Shown here in pieces: positions 1 through 5,337 of a stretch of DNA of 18,190 nucleotides. The first letter of the stretch is position 1, and the number at the start of each line of letters is the position of its first letter. The stretch comes from a bacterium (GTDB lineage: Bacteria; Cyanobacteriota; Vampirovibrionia; Obscuribacterales; Obscuribacteraceae). A program made the position numbers and the translations under genes. The notes beneath the pieces are model-generated. The model ran no database searches, was not told the DNA's origin, and saw nothing but the letters and a program-made list of their open reading frames with translations. The stretch is taken from the NCBI GenBank assembly GCA_030431355.1, contig JAUIJG010000047.1:1-18190 (forward strand), in the 5' to 3' direction.

Positions 1-98
1 CCGTACTCGCCCGCGTGATCGACCCGGACCAGGCGGTCCATCTCCGCCTTGCGCGAAAGGTCGCCCGGACGCTGTCGCGCGCGCTGCTTCTGGGTCAT
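1..98 (-). CDS. coq7: Coq7-type demethoxyubiquinone hydroxylase, N-terminal fragment running off the left edge
   Basis: Coq7 is a membrane-associated diiron monooxygenase that hydroxylates demethoxyubiquinone in ubiquinone synthesis. Reading the minus strand from the ATG at 98-96 gives 32 codons that continue past the window edge. They end in the family hallmark RVDHAGEYG (residues 25-33), whose Glu is the first diiron ligand, preceded by a basic leader (MTQKQRARQRPGDLSRKAEMDRL) typical of alphaproteobacterial Coq7. The start overlaps the stop of the upstream dsbB-like remnant as ATGA, as in a native operon. The first 100 bases are 71% GC, far above the ~50% of most of the window. The identification rests on one short but very characteristic motif. 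The gene probably does not belong to the same genome as the rest of the window. Confidence 0.72.
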   Translation of the reverse strand, partial: MTQKQRARQRPGDLSRKAEMDRLVRVDHAGEY

Positions 99-956
99 CG
101 TCTCGCTCCTTTCCGGCCTGCAAGCCAGGCCACCAGGGCGGCCGCCAGCAGGGAATATACGAGGTTCCAGCCTGCCATCGAGAGGCCGAAGAAAGGTGAT
201 GACCACAAGGGTCAGAAGACCCTGCGGATCGTCAACCCCGGCCGTCTCTGGCCCACCAAGGATTCGCCCCTGATCTACCCCCTGGGCGAAGCCGCCCACG
301 ACATGTTGCGCTCCCACATCCTGGGAGAGCACTATCCCTGCATCGGGGCTCGGGCTGCCTTCATGAAAGGCGGCTATCGCTTCGGTTTCTACAAGGAGAT
401 GGGCAACATCAAGTCGGTGGCCGCCATGGGGCGCGACCTGCGACGGTTCGTCGGCGAGTACGAGCGCATCGGCGACTTCACCACATTCGTGGCTGTGTTC
501 CAGACCCCGCAGCTCACCACGGAAGATCAGTTCGAAAAGCTTCTCTGGCGACACCTGCAGCTTCTGCACAACCACGACATCGACGACTGGGATCCCAACT
601 ACTCGCCGGATCCCCGTGACCCGCACTTTGCCTTCTCCTTCCAGGGGCAGGCTTTCTTCGTGGTCGGCATGCACGCCGGCTCTTCTCGCTACACCCGGCG
701 CCTCGCTTTTCCGGCCCTTATCTTCAATCCTGAATCCCAGATTCTGCGTTTGAAGGAAGCCGGAATGATCGAGCGGTTCGCCGGCACCGTGCGGGAGCGA
801 GATACGCTCTACCAGGGTGGCATCAATCCCTCCCTGCCTCAAGACTCTTCCACCACCGGTGGTGAGTCGCGGGTTTACTCGGGCAAGGCCAATCCGGAAG
901 GTTCCGGTTGGAAGTGCCCTTTCCATACCCGTCCGGAAGTGCTGAGAAAGAACTGA
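15..956 (+). CDS. GntA-type (YqcI/YcgG family) heme-dependent N-oxygenase; true 5' end probably lost
   Basis: Members of this family are heme-dependent enzymes. GntA N-hydroxylates a guanidine-bearing arginine derivative in guanitoxin synthesis, while most homologues have no known substrate. The family core runs from about residue 84 to 305 of the longest frame. Landmarks are YPCIGARAAF with YRFGFYKEMG (about residues 107-130), FQTPQLTTEDQFEKLLW, then RRLAFPALIFNPESQ, a VRERDTLYQGGINPSL block, and the C-terminal WKCPFH shared by the family. The longest frame opens at GTG 15, but its first ~60 codons are antisense to the dsbB/coq7 remnant and carry no family similarity. No ATG, GTG or TTG lies in frame between about 190 and 303, so the native start was probably removed at the junction near 195. 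Local GC (about 57-70%) exceeds that of later genes. The substrate cannot be predicted: no guanitoxin genes are visible. Confidence 0.8.
   Translation: MIDPDQAVHLRLARKVARTLSRALLLGHRLAPFRPASQATRAAASREYTRFQPAIERPKKGDDHKGQKTLRIVNPGRLWPTKDSPLIYPLGEAAHDMLRSHILGEHYPCIGARAAFMKGGYRFGFYKEMGNIKSVAAMGRDLRRFVGEYERIGDFTTFVAVFQTPQLTTEDQFEKLLWRHLQLLHNHDIDDWDPNYSPDPRDPHFAFSFQGQAFFVVGMHAGSSRYTRRLAFPALIFNPESQILRLKEAGMIERFAGTVRERDTLYQGGINPSLPQDSSTTGGESRVYSGKANPEGSGWKCPFHTRPEVLRKN
95..193 (-). pseudogene. C-terminal remnant of a DsbB-like disulfide bond formation protein
   Basis: The minus strand encodes about 32 residues ending at a TGA (97-95) that overlaps the coq7 start. The stretch runs FFGLSMAGWN, then one hydrophobic helix (about LVYSLLAAALVAWLAG), then a basic tail RKGARR. 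This matches what I recall of the final helix of alphaproteobacterial DsbB, the quinone-dependent oxidase that recharges DsbA, which often ends in FGxSMAGWN plus a last membrane segment. Upstream (positions above about 193) the similarity stops and an in-frame TGA appears at 214-212, so the rest of the gene is absent. The break most likely marks a junction between unrelated DNAs. The family call comes from memory of a short tail, so it is moderate to low in certainty. Confidence 0.42.
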
Positions 957-1016
957 TTCTTCCGACAGCGCATTCTGGAGAAATTGGAATGGGGATCGTG
1001 CAGTTCAGCGCGATCT

Positions 1017-1059
1017 CCTGAAATATGATCCTGAAAATTTTTCCTGAAATTCTAGGAGG
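1017..1059 (+). promoter_or_regulatory. Three CCTGAAAW direct repeats at 13-bp spacing leading into a strong RBS
   Basis: CCTGAAAT (1017-1024), CCTGAAAA (1030-1037) and CCTGAAAT (1043-1050) sit exactly 13 bp apart, directly before the Shine-Dalgarno AGGAGG at 1054-1059 and the ATG at 1064. The spacing is regular but does not equal a helical turn. It could be a regulator or RNA-binding site in the leader, or a decayed short tandem repeat. The RBS itself is unambiguous. Confidence 0.45.
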
Positions 1060-1063
1060 TTAA

Positions 1064-1747
1064 ATGAAGCGTCGTCGTAAAAAGCATACCCCGTTTGTGG
1101 AGCTGGCACGCCACCGGCAGAAAGACCAGTTCATCGGGGTTCGCAACAAAATTCGCCGCGCCGCACCTGTGCTCGGCGGACTGTTCTACACCCATGACTA
1201 CATGCATGGACAGAACGGGTGGCTGGATGGCTACTTCCTCGGACCCGTTCCTGTTTTCTACAACTTTGCCCTGGAGACCGCTATCCATCACTTCAAAGAG
1301 GAGTGTATGGACCTGGCCTGGGACGAAGCTGAGGCGCTGGTTCCTCATCGTTTCAATCTCTTTGATGATGCGAAAAAGGATCCGGCCACCGGACTTTATG
1401 TCTGCAAGCCCCGGGAGCCGGAAGTGCATCCGGAGTTCGACGGCATGACCCGGATTGCCTGGGTCGTGAAACGTGCTGGAGAGATTGCTTCGGAAGGAAA
1501 GGTTTCCGTCTTCGAAGAAGTCACTCTGCACCGTGATTATCGTCATGGTATCGGCTTGCACGGCACCATCAACGTGCCTTTCCTCACCGTGGATGCGGTG
1601 AACGAGTTCATCGCTCGCTTCCTTGAAAAGGGTGATGGTTGGCGCGGTGAAGCTGCCCTGGAGTTCTCCGCTGCAGATGTGGGGCACTGGGGTCTGGAGT
1701 CCAACGCCATCGTTGAACCCTGGGAGTATCCTCCGTCGGCTGACTGA
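1064..1747 (+). CDS. Conserved-looking hypothetical protein, 227 aa
   Basis: I do not recognise the family. The start is secure: AGGAGG lies 4 bases before the ATG, and a hairpin terminator follows the stop. The product begins with a very basic leader (MKRRRKKHT), has no signal peptide or membrane helix, and looks like a soluble globular protein with mixed charge. It is rich in aromatic and histidine clusters: FYTHDYMHGQNGWLDGYFLG around residues 42-61, AIHHFKEEC around 73-81, and HRDYRHGIGLHG around 156-167. Such clusters could bind metal or substrate, but that is inference. It lies 107 bp after the GntA-like gene on the same strand, so the two may act together. A 211-codon frame exists on the opposite strand (1687-1052) but lacks an RBS there and is judged a shadow. 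Confidence 0.8.
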   Translation: MKRRRKKHTPFVELARHRQKDQFIGVRNKIRRAAPVLGGLFYTHDYMHGQNGWLDGYFLGPVPVFYNFALETAIHHFKEECMDLAWDEAEALVPHRFNLFDDAKKDPATGLYVCKPREPEVHPEFDGMTRIAWVVKRAGEIASEGKVSVFEEVTLHRDYRHGIGLHGTINVPFLTVDAVNEFIARFLEKGDGWRGEAALEFSAADVGHWGLESNAIVEPWEYPPSAD

Positions 1748-1783
1748 GGCTCAATCTGAAAACAGGGTTTCTAGTTTTTGACA

Positions 1784-1821
1784 AGAGTTGTTCCGTGACT
1801 TGTTTGCGGGACGCTCTTTTT
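1784..1821 (+). terminator. Rho-independent terminator after the 227-aa gene
   Basis: The arms AGAG-tt-GTTCCG (1784-1795) and CGGGAC-g-CTCT (1807-1817) pair around an 11-base loop, with one T·G pair and a small internal loop. A run of T (1817-1821) follows. It lies 37 bases after the stop at 1747 and fits termination of the plus-strand unit. Confidence 0.6.
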
Positions 1822-1893
1822 AGAAATTGTTTCAACTATATGAATGCGTAGAACTGGGCTGAAGAAAATTTTGTTGTCGTCATTCTTGTGGAG

Positions 1894-2206
1894 GGAAAGA
1901 AAAACGAAGGAAAATCTTTCTGCAGGCAGAGACGGAAAGAAAAACGAAGGAAAATCTTTCTGCAGGCAGAGACGGAAAGAAAAACGAAGGAATATCTTTC
2001 CGCAGGCAGAGACGGAAAGAAAAACGGAGGAAAATCTTTCTACGGGCAGAGACGGAAAGAAAAACGAAGGAAAATCTTTCCGCAGGCAGAGACGGAAAGA
2101 AAAACGAAGGAAAATCTTTCTACGGGCAGAGACGGAAAGAAAAACGCAGGAATATCTTTCTGCAGGCAGAGATGGAAAGAAAAACGAAGGAAAATCTTTC
2201 CGCAAA
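1894..2206. repeat. 40-bp minisatellite, about 7.8 units
   Basis: Units begin at 1894, 1934, 1974, 2014, 2054, 2094, 2134 and 2174 with an exact 40-base period. The last unit diverges after about 32 bases. Each unit contains GGAAAGA near its start and TCTTTC near position 21-26, so GAAAGA/TCTTTC can pair within a unit or with the next one. Differences are concentrated at three places: codon-like positions 13-14 (GAA, GGA, GCA), position 20 (A or T), and positions 27-30 (TGCA, CGCA, TACG). The variants occur in mixed combinations, as expected from unequal exchange or slippage. No spacer-like variable segments exist, so this is not CRISPR. Long open frames cross it on both strands only because the unit is almost free of stops. 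Confidence 0.95.
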
Positions 2207-2681
2207 CAGGCATGTCAAGTGGCGGGGCGTTCGATGTAAAACTCTTTTGTAACCGGTCCTGTTACAAAATCTTGTATCGCTTTTCTCTGGACGTTTTTGC
2301 CGAAGCGCCCCTCCTTTACATAAGTCATCCGTGCCCAGAAACCCTCTGTCTTGGGCTGTTAGCTACTATAAGCCTCCAGAAGTTTTAAGAATCAGACGGA
2401 AATTGGCCAGTAGTAATGGCTGGATTAAGCATATGGCAGGTTTTCGGTGAGTCAATCCGGTGATGCATATATAGCGGCATATACAGCATAGATCTTGAAT
2501 TTAAGCACTCTGAGTTGATAGAGAGAAGTTGTTTATTTCTTCCCTTATTCAGAGAAGAGTTATCTAAAAGCAATACTTGTCGTTTAACAGCCAGTCTCTC
2601 TCCTTGACCATAGTCAGGGAAGTTGGACTGTCTATCTTCTTGCTCTTACCTGTTCATCAATCAGGAAAGAAAGGTGAAATC
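2207..2681. other. Gene-free stretch with small dyads
   Basis: No convincing gene was seen. The stretch is AT-richer than its surroundings and holds a perfect 9-bp dyad (2245-2269), a duplicated GCATATA (about 2465 and 2476), and an 8-bp hairpin TCCTTGAC/GTCAGGGA with a CATA loop (2601-2620) about 60 bases before the next start. A promoter for the small gene at 2682 should lie here, but no clear -35/-10 pair could be assigned. Confidence 0.5.
2245..2269. promoter_or_regulatory. Perfect 9-bp dyad TTTTGTAAC-N7-GTTACAAAA
   Basis: TTTTGTAAC (2245-2253) and GTTACAAAA (2261-2269) are exact inverted copies separated by seven bases. Neither side is followed by a T run, so an intrinsic terminator is unlikely. 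The symmetry and length suit the binding site of a dimeric regulator, though no gene starts within 400 bases downstream on the plus strand. Function is unknown. Confidence 0.5.
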
Positions 2682-2876
2682 ATGCTTGAAGACCTTATTT
2701 ACTCAGTTCTCTGGGGTGGTGTCATCATCCTTGTGATTTTTATTTCGATGGTTATCGCTTTCCATAAGCATGCCGCGAATAACAAGAAAAACAACAAGAG
2801 CAACTCAGAATTCGACATGGAAGATTTGCTCGACCGGAGTGACGAAGACAAAAAAGACAAGCCGGATGATAAGTGA
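2682..2876 (+). CDS. Small single-pass membrane protein with acidic/basic tail, 64 aa
   Basis: I do not recognise a family. The ATG at 2682 is chosen over an upstream TTG at 2577 because GAAAGGTG precedes it at normal distance and the extra N-terminus makes no sense. The product has a short N-terminus, one membrane helix at about residues 6-28 (rich in V, I, L and F), then a cytoplasmic-type hydrophilic tail: a Lys/Asn-rich part (NNKKNNKS) followed by a strongly acidic part (DMEDLLDRSDEDKKDKPDD). It may form a unit with the gene beginning 80 bp downstream on the same strand. A role as a small membrane anchor or regulator is possible but not shown. Confidence 0.7.
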   Translation: MLEDLIYSVLWGGVIILVIFISMVIAFHKHAANNKKNNKSNSEFDMEDLLDRSDEDKKDKPDDK

Positions 2877-2956
2877 AAGCTTTTCCGGTCTGATTCTCAA
2901 TGTATTCAAATTGCTGCAAACATCCAGTAACTAAAAAGGGAGGCTAGATTCTCAGG

Positions 2957-3352
2957 ATGACAGAAAAAGGAAACGCACAAGAGGCCATCATCTCCACAGC
3001 CGACAAAGCCGCTGAACTGCGAAAGGCTCTTACGGAGAAGAAAAGGCAAGGCAATTCCATCGCCCTCGACAAGCTCTCGGGAGTTCTTCGCTTTGCCGAA
3101 AATCTTTCCCATGAGCAAGCGATTATCAAATATTCCGGGACCATCGACTTGACCGTCAGTCTCGTGGATGAAGTGGAACACTGCGGAGACATTCTCGAAG
3201 GTGTTCTGACCCGGGCTTCCATTCGCCACACCGTGGACGAGTCGGATAGCTTCACCAGGGTGATTCTCTACAACATCGGCGGCGCCGAGGCTGAAGAGAT
3301 GATCGAGTTTGCTCTGGAAGCCGTTGAAGCAGGTCTTGCCGAAACTGACTGA
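2957..3352 (+). CDS. Hypothetical soluble protein, 131 aa
   Basis: No family was recognised. The frame starts at an ATG with GGGAGG 13 bases upstream (2938-2943), somewhat far, and a weak CAGG immediately before it. The product has no signal peptide or membrane segment. Its N-terminal third is charged and helical (AADKAAELRKALTEKKRQGNS region). The remainder alternates strand and helix (VLRFAENLSHEQAIIKYSG, LTVSLVDEVEHCG, SFTRVILYNIGG) and ends in a helix rich in Glu and Ala. It is an intracellular protein of unknown role, followed by a strong terminator, so it is the last gene of its unit. Two minus-strand frames over the same bases are shadows. Confidence 0.75.
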   Translation: MTEKGNAQEAIISTADKAAELRKALTEKKRQGNSIALDKLSGVLRFAENLSHEQAIIKYSGTIDLTVSLVDEVEHCGDILEGVLTRASIRHTVDESDSFTRVILYNIGGAEAEEMIEFALEAVEAGLAETD

Positions 3353-3388
3353 GCCTCAAAGCTCATGATGAAGCTGCTTTAGAGTAAT

Positions 3389-3443
3389 AGGATTTTGTAA
3401 GGCACTCGAGTTTGATTCAGTGCCTTACATATCCTGTTGTTTT
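3389..3443 (+). terminator. Strong hairpin terminator after the 131-aa gene
   Basis: GTAAGGCACT (3397-3406) pairs perfectly with AGTGCCTTAC (3419-3428) around a 12-base loop. The outer arms AGGAT (3389-3393) and ATCCT (3431-3435) extend the stem, and GTTGTTTTC follows. It sits 36 bases after the stop at 3352. Confidence 0.75.
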
Positions 3444-3552
3444 CTTGATCGCTAGTGTTGTCTCGATCACTAGTTCTTTGCCGGGTTTCGACTCTGTACT
3501 TTTCTCTTCTTTTGGATAATACTATAAGAAATAGTAAAACAAAAGAGTGCGG

Positions 3553-3607
3553 AAAAACCGCAGGACCTTCTTCCGGATTTGTTGAAATCCAGTGAAGTCC
3601 CTGCGGT
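3553..3607 (-). terminator. Terminator for the minus-strand four-gene unit
   Basis: ACCGCAGGAC (3557-3566) pairs with GTCCCTGCGGT (3597-3607) with one bulged base, and inside it GGATTT (3575-3580) pairs with AAATCC (3585-3590) around a GTTG tetraloop. On the minus strand the long hairpin is followed directly by five T (complement of 3553-3557). It lies 34 bases beyond the stop of the last gene in the unit. Confidence 0.75.
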
Positions 3608-3640
3608 TCATAATTCAGTTAAGTCGGAAATTCCGGAAGA

Positions 3641-4024
3641 TCATTCTCCGGAAGAGCCGCCCTTCGCCTGGGTGAAGAAGTTCTTCGATATCAGGTTGAT
3701 GATCATGAAAATGATACCGCCTATGATAGCCCGGGTCCAACCGTCAATGGTGAGGTATTGCGGGAACCAGTGAGCCATGAGCATGAGCTGCATGGCTGGA
3801 ATCATCCAGAAGAAGAGAAGGATGTACAGGGCTCCGATTCCCAGGGTGAGGACTGTGAAAGCTTTGAGAAGCCACATCACCACGTAGGAAACCACCACGA
3901 AGAGAAGACCGGCCACCATAGCCTGGGGCCAGAATTCGCCATGGAAGGTGATCCCACTCAGTTCCGGGAGGATGTACATGAGCACGACTGCGTTGAGCAG
4001 CACGCGCAGGACGAATGAGAGCAT
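3641..4024 (-). CDS. Phage-holin-superfamily-IV / YvlD-like membrane protein, 127 aa
   Basis: The product looks like a four-helix integral membrane protein of the family annotated as mycobacterial 4-TMS phage holin superfamily IV, which includes chromosomal YvlD-like proteins of unknown function. Helices fall near residues 1-20, 33-55, 58-86 and 96-116. Family-like landmarks are the opening FVLRVLLNAVVL, a short extracytoplasmic turn with ITFHGEFW, the LTLGIGALYILL hairpin in the middle, and LTIDGWTRAIIGGIIF before the last helix. It ends with a short polar tail. An AGAGGT RBS precedes the ATG at 4024. It is the last gene of a minus-strand unit, 66 bases after the AtpZ-like gene. The holin label is historical; nothing here suggests a prophage, and a general membrane or envelope role is more likely. 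Confidence 0.7.
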   Translation of the reverse strand: MLSFVLRVLLNAVVLMYILPELSGITFHGEFWPQAMVAGLLFVVVSYVVMWLLKAFTVLTLGIGALYILLFFWMIPAMQLMLMAHWFPQYLTIDGWTRAIIGGIIFMIINLISKNFFTQAKGGSSGE

Positions 4025-4090
4025 ATTTTATACCTCTTGGTTGATTGAAATGGGTCAATTACTGACCACGGAATCAAGAGCTTCTAAAGC

Positions 4091-4444
4091 TCAATCGTCT
4101 TCGTCGTCGTCATAGAGATCCGGTTGGATCTCTTCAGGTTCTTTCTCGTCGGTGGCATGCTTATTCGCTGCCTCACGCTTGGCGTTCTCCTTCTTGGTGA
4201 TCGCTTCTGCAGTTTTCACCATTCTGTAGAGTTCGCCGCCGAACCCGAGTAAGCCGAAAAGAATTAGCAAGATAACGTCCCAGGGTCGACCGCCGAGAAG
4301 GGCGTTGCCGATCCATCTGCCAAGCAATCCCAAAATTACCGTTACGATAACCATCGAGTAGGCAAACTGGGAGAGAACCAGGTAGGAGTTACCTTCGCTC
4401 AGAGAGGTTTTCTCCTCTCTTTTCTCTTCATCGTTTTCAGCCAT
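4091..4444 (-). CDS. AtpZ/AtpI-like F0F1-associated membrane protein, 117 aa
   Basis: AtpZ/AtpI family proteins are small two-helix membrane proteins usually found at the head of ATP synthase operons, proposed to aid c-ring assembly or Mg2+/Ca2+ supply. Here residues 21-45 (SYLVLSQFAYSMVIVTVILGL start) and about 54-76 form two membrane helices joined by the family-type loop GRWIGNALLGGRPWDVI, followed by GLLGFGGELYRMVK. The N-terminus is short and charged. The C-terminus is longer than usual, with a Lys/Glu-rich stretch and a very acidic end (DLYDDDEDD). AAAGGAGC precedes the ATG at a good distance. No ATP synthase subunit gene is present in the window. The family call is good; the function in this context is inference. 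Confidence 0.72.
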   Translation of the reverse strand: MAENDEEKREEKTSLSEGNSYLVLSQFAYSMVIVTVILGLLGRWIGNALLGGRPWDVILLILFGLLGFGGELYRMVKTAEAITKKENAKREAANKHATDEKEPEEIQPDLYDDDEDD

Positions 4445-4485
4445 GGGAGCTCCTTTCTTGAAATTCCATGGGTGGATGAAAATGC

Positions 4486-4956
4486 TCAGACTGCATGTAT
4501 CGCCGGCTTCAAAAGGAGTTTTTCACCGTCGAAGAAAAGCACTTTCTTGCGAAGTCTGCAACCTTTGAGACCGCCTTTTTCGCGAACAAGAATTTTGTTG
4601 CCTGGTTGCATGACCACCAAAAGCGATACCGTATCGCTGGCGGCACAAAGCTCATCTCCGCTATCCGTCTGGCTTATGTAGCTGAAGCGTTCGGTTGGAG
4701 GAAGCAGAACCAGGGCCTGATTTCTGGAGGAGGAAGTCTCCTTGACCAGGCGGAAATCTCCGTTCTGGTCGTCCGAAAACTGGATGTCCACCCTTTCTAG
4801 ATAAACTTCTCCGGTGGATTCTCCTTCAAGGTCGCAAGCAGCGGAGATCTTTCTCTTTCGCGGACCTCCCAGGAACAGAAAAGCTTCTCCGTTCTCAATC
4901 TGGACAGGAATCTTCGCTTCAAGCAGGTCAAGGCTTTTCAAGCTATAACAGATCAT
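4486..4956 (-). CDS. Hypothetical soluble protein, 156 aa
   Basis: No family was recognised. GGGAGG sits eight bases before the ATG at 4956, which supports the start. The product has no signal peptide or membrane helix and looks mostly beta-stranded, with alternating hydrophobic residues (AFLFLGG, VYLERVDIQF, QALVLLPP, TVSLLVVMQPGNKILVREKGG). The repeated short strands and late Gly-rich turn suggest a beta-barrel or jelly-roll-like domain, but no signature was found. It lies between two membrane-protein genes in a four-gene unit (57 bases from the gene upstream, 41 from the one downstream), so a cytoplasmic partner of those proteins is plausible. A 101-codon plus-strand frame overlaps it and is a shadow. 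Confidence 0.7.
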   Translation of the reverse strand: MICYSLKSLDLLEAKIPVQIENGEAFLFLGGPRKRKISAACDLEGESTGEVYLERVDIQFSDDQNGDFRLVKETSSSRNQALVLLPPTERFSYISQTDSGDELCAASDTVSLLVVMQPGNKILVREKGGLKGCRLRKKVLFFDGEKLLLKPAIHAV

Positions 4957-5013
4957 CGGAATGTCCTCCCTGATCGTTTTGCGTATAAAGCTCTAACAGA
5001 GGAGGTGTAGCCC

Positions 5014-5337
5014 TCAGAATGCTCTGTTCAAGAAAATCGAAGCGCCTGCGATGAGACCGCCGGCGGAGAGAAGTTGGTCGGCGTATTCGGGCATGAAGAA
5101 GCTGAAGCTCACCACCACACCGGCTGCGACCATGCCGAGCAGTCGGAAGACCCAGGGGTCGCCTTTGCTGGTCAGGAATACGGTGAGGATGCCGAGGGTG
5201 CCTGCTGCGCCGATGATCATCTCCCGTTCTTGGGGGATGAGAACAGCGAAAACCAGGGCGCCCAGGGCTCCGAGAATGCCGATCAGATAGGCTCCATACT
5301 GGTCCATGAAGCTCTTTTTGGAGTTTTCTCCTGGCAT
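5014..5337 (-). CDS. Small polytopic membrane protein, 107 aa
   Basis: No family was recognised. AAGGAG lies ten bases before the ATG at 5337. After a short polar start (MPGENSKKSFMDQYG) come hydrophobic segments at about residues 16-34 (AYLIGILGALGALVFAVLI), 39-57 (MIIGAAGTLGILTVFL), 63-82 (VFRLLGMVAAGVVVSFSFF) and a shorter one at about 90-105, suggesting three or four helices. Gly and Ala are abundant in the helices, as in tightly packed small membrane proteins. It is the first gene of a minus-strand unit of four closely spaced genes, three of which encode membrane proteins. The unit's promoter should lie in 5338-5500. Confidence 0.75.
   Translation of the reverse strand: MPGENSKKSFMDQYGAYLIGILGALGALVFAVLIPQEREMIIGAAGTLGILTVFLTSKGDPWVFRLLGMVAAGVVVSFSFFMPEYADQLLSAGGLIAGASIFLNRAF

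Noticed and set aside
1052..1687. 211-codon minus-strand frame opposite the 227-aa gene
   Set aside because: No RBS. The plus-strand frame has AGGAGG at ideal spacing and a matching terminator.
1894..2206. Possible CRISPR array
   Set aside because: The whole 40-base unit is conserved, with no variable spacers and no cas genes nearby.
1771..2388. Three long open frames (131, 166 and 144 codons) over the minisatellite, on both strands
   Set aside because: The 40-bp unit has almost no stop codons and is not a multiple of three, so every register stays open and encodes the same Lys/Arg/Glu-rich cycle. No RBS, domain or codon bias supports translation.
2577..2681. Longer N-terminus for the 64-aa membrane protein from a TTG
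   Set aside because: The internal ATG at 2682 has the better RBS, and the extension adds an implausible second hydrophobic stretch.
3447..3474. Direct repeat GATCGCTAGT / GATCACTAGT as an attachment site
   Set aside because: It is ten bases with one mismatch and no integrase or tRNA gene nearby. Chance is adequate.
3641..4024. Prophage lysis cassette suggested by the holin-like protein
   Set aside because: No endolysin, tail, integrase or other phage gene is present. This family is common in ordinary chromosomes.
4495..4800. 101-codon plus-strand frame opposite the 156-aa gene
   Set aside because: It lacks an RBS and a recognisable domain, while the minus-strand gene has GGGAGG and sits in an operon.
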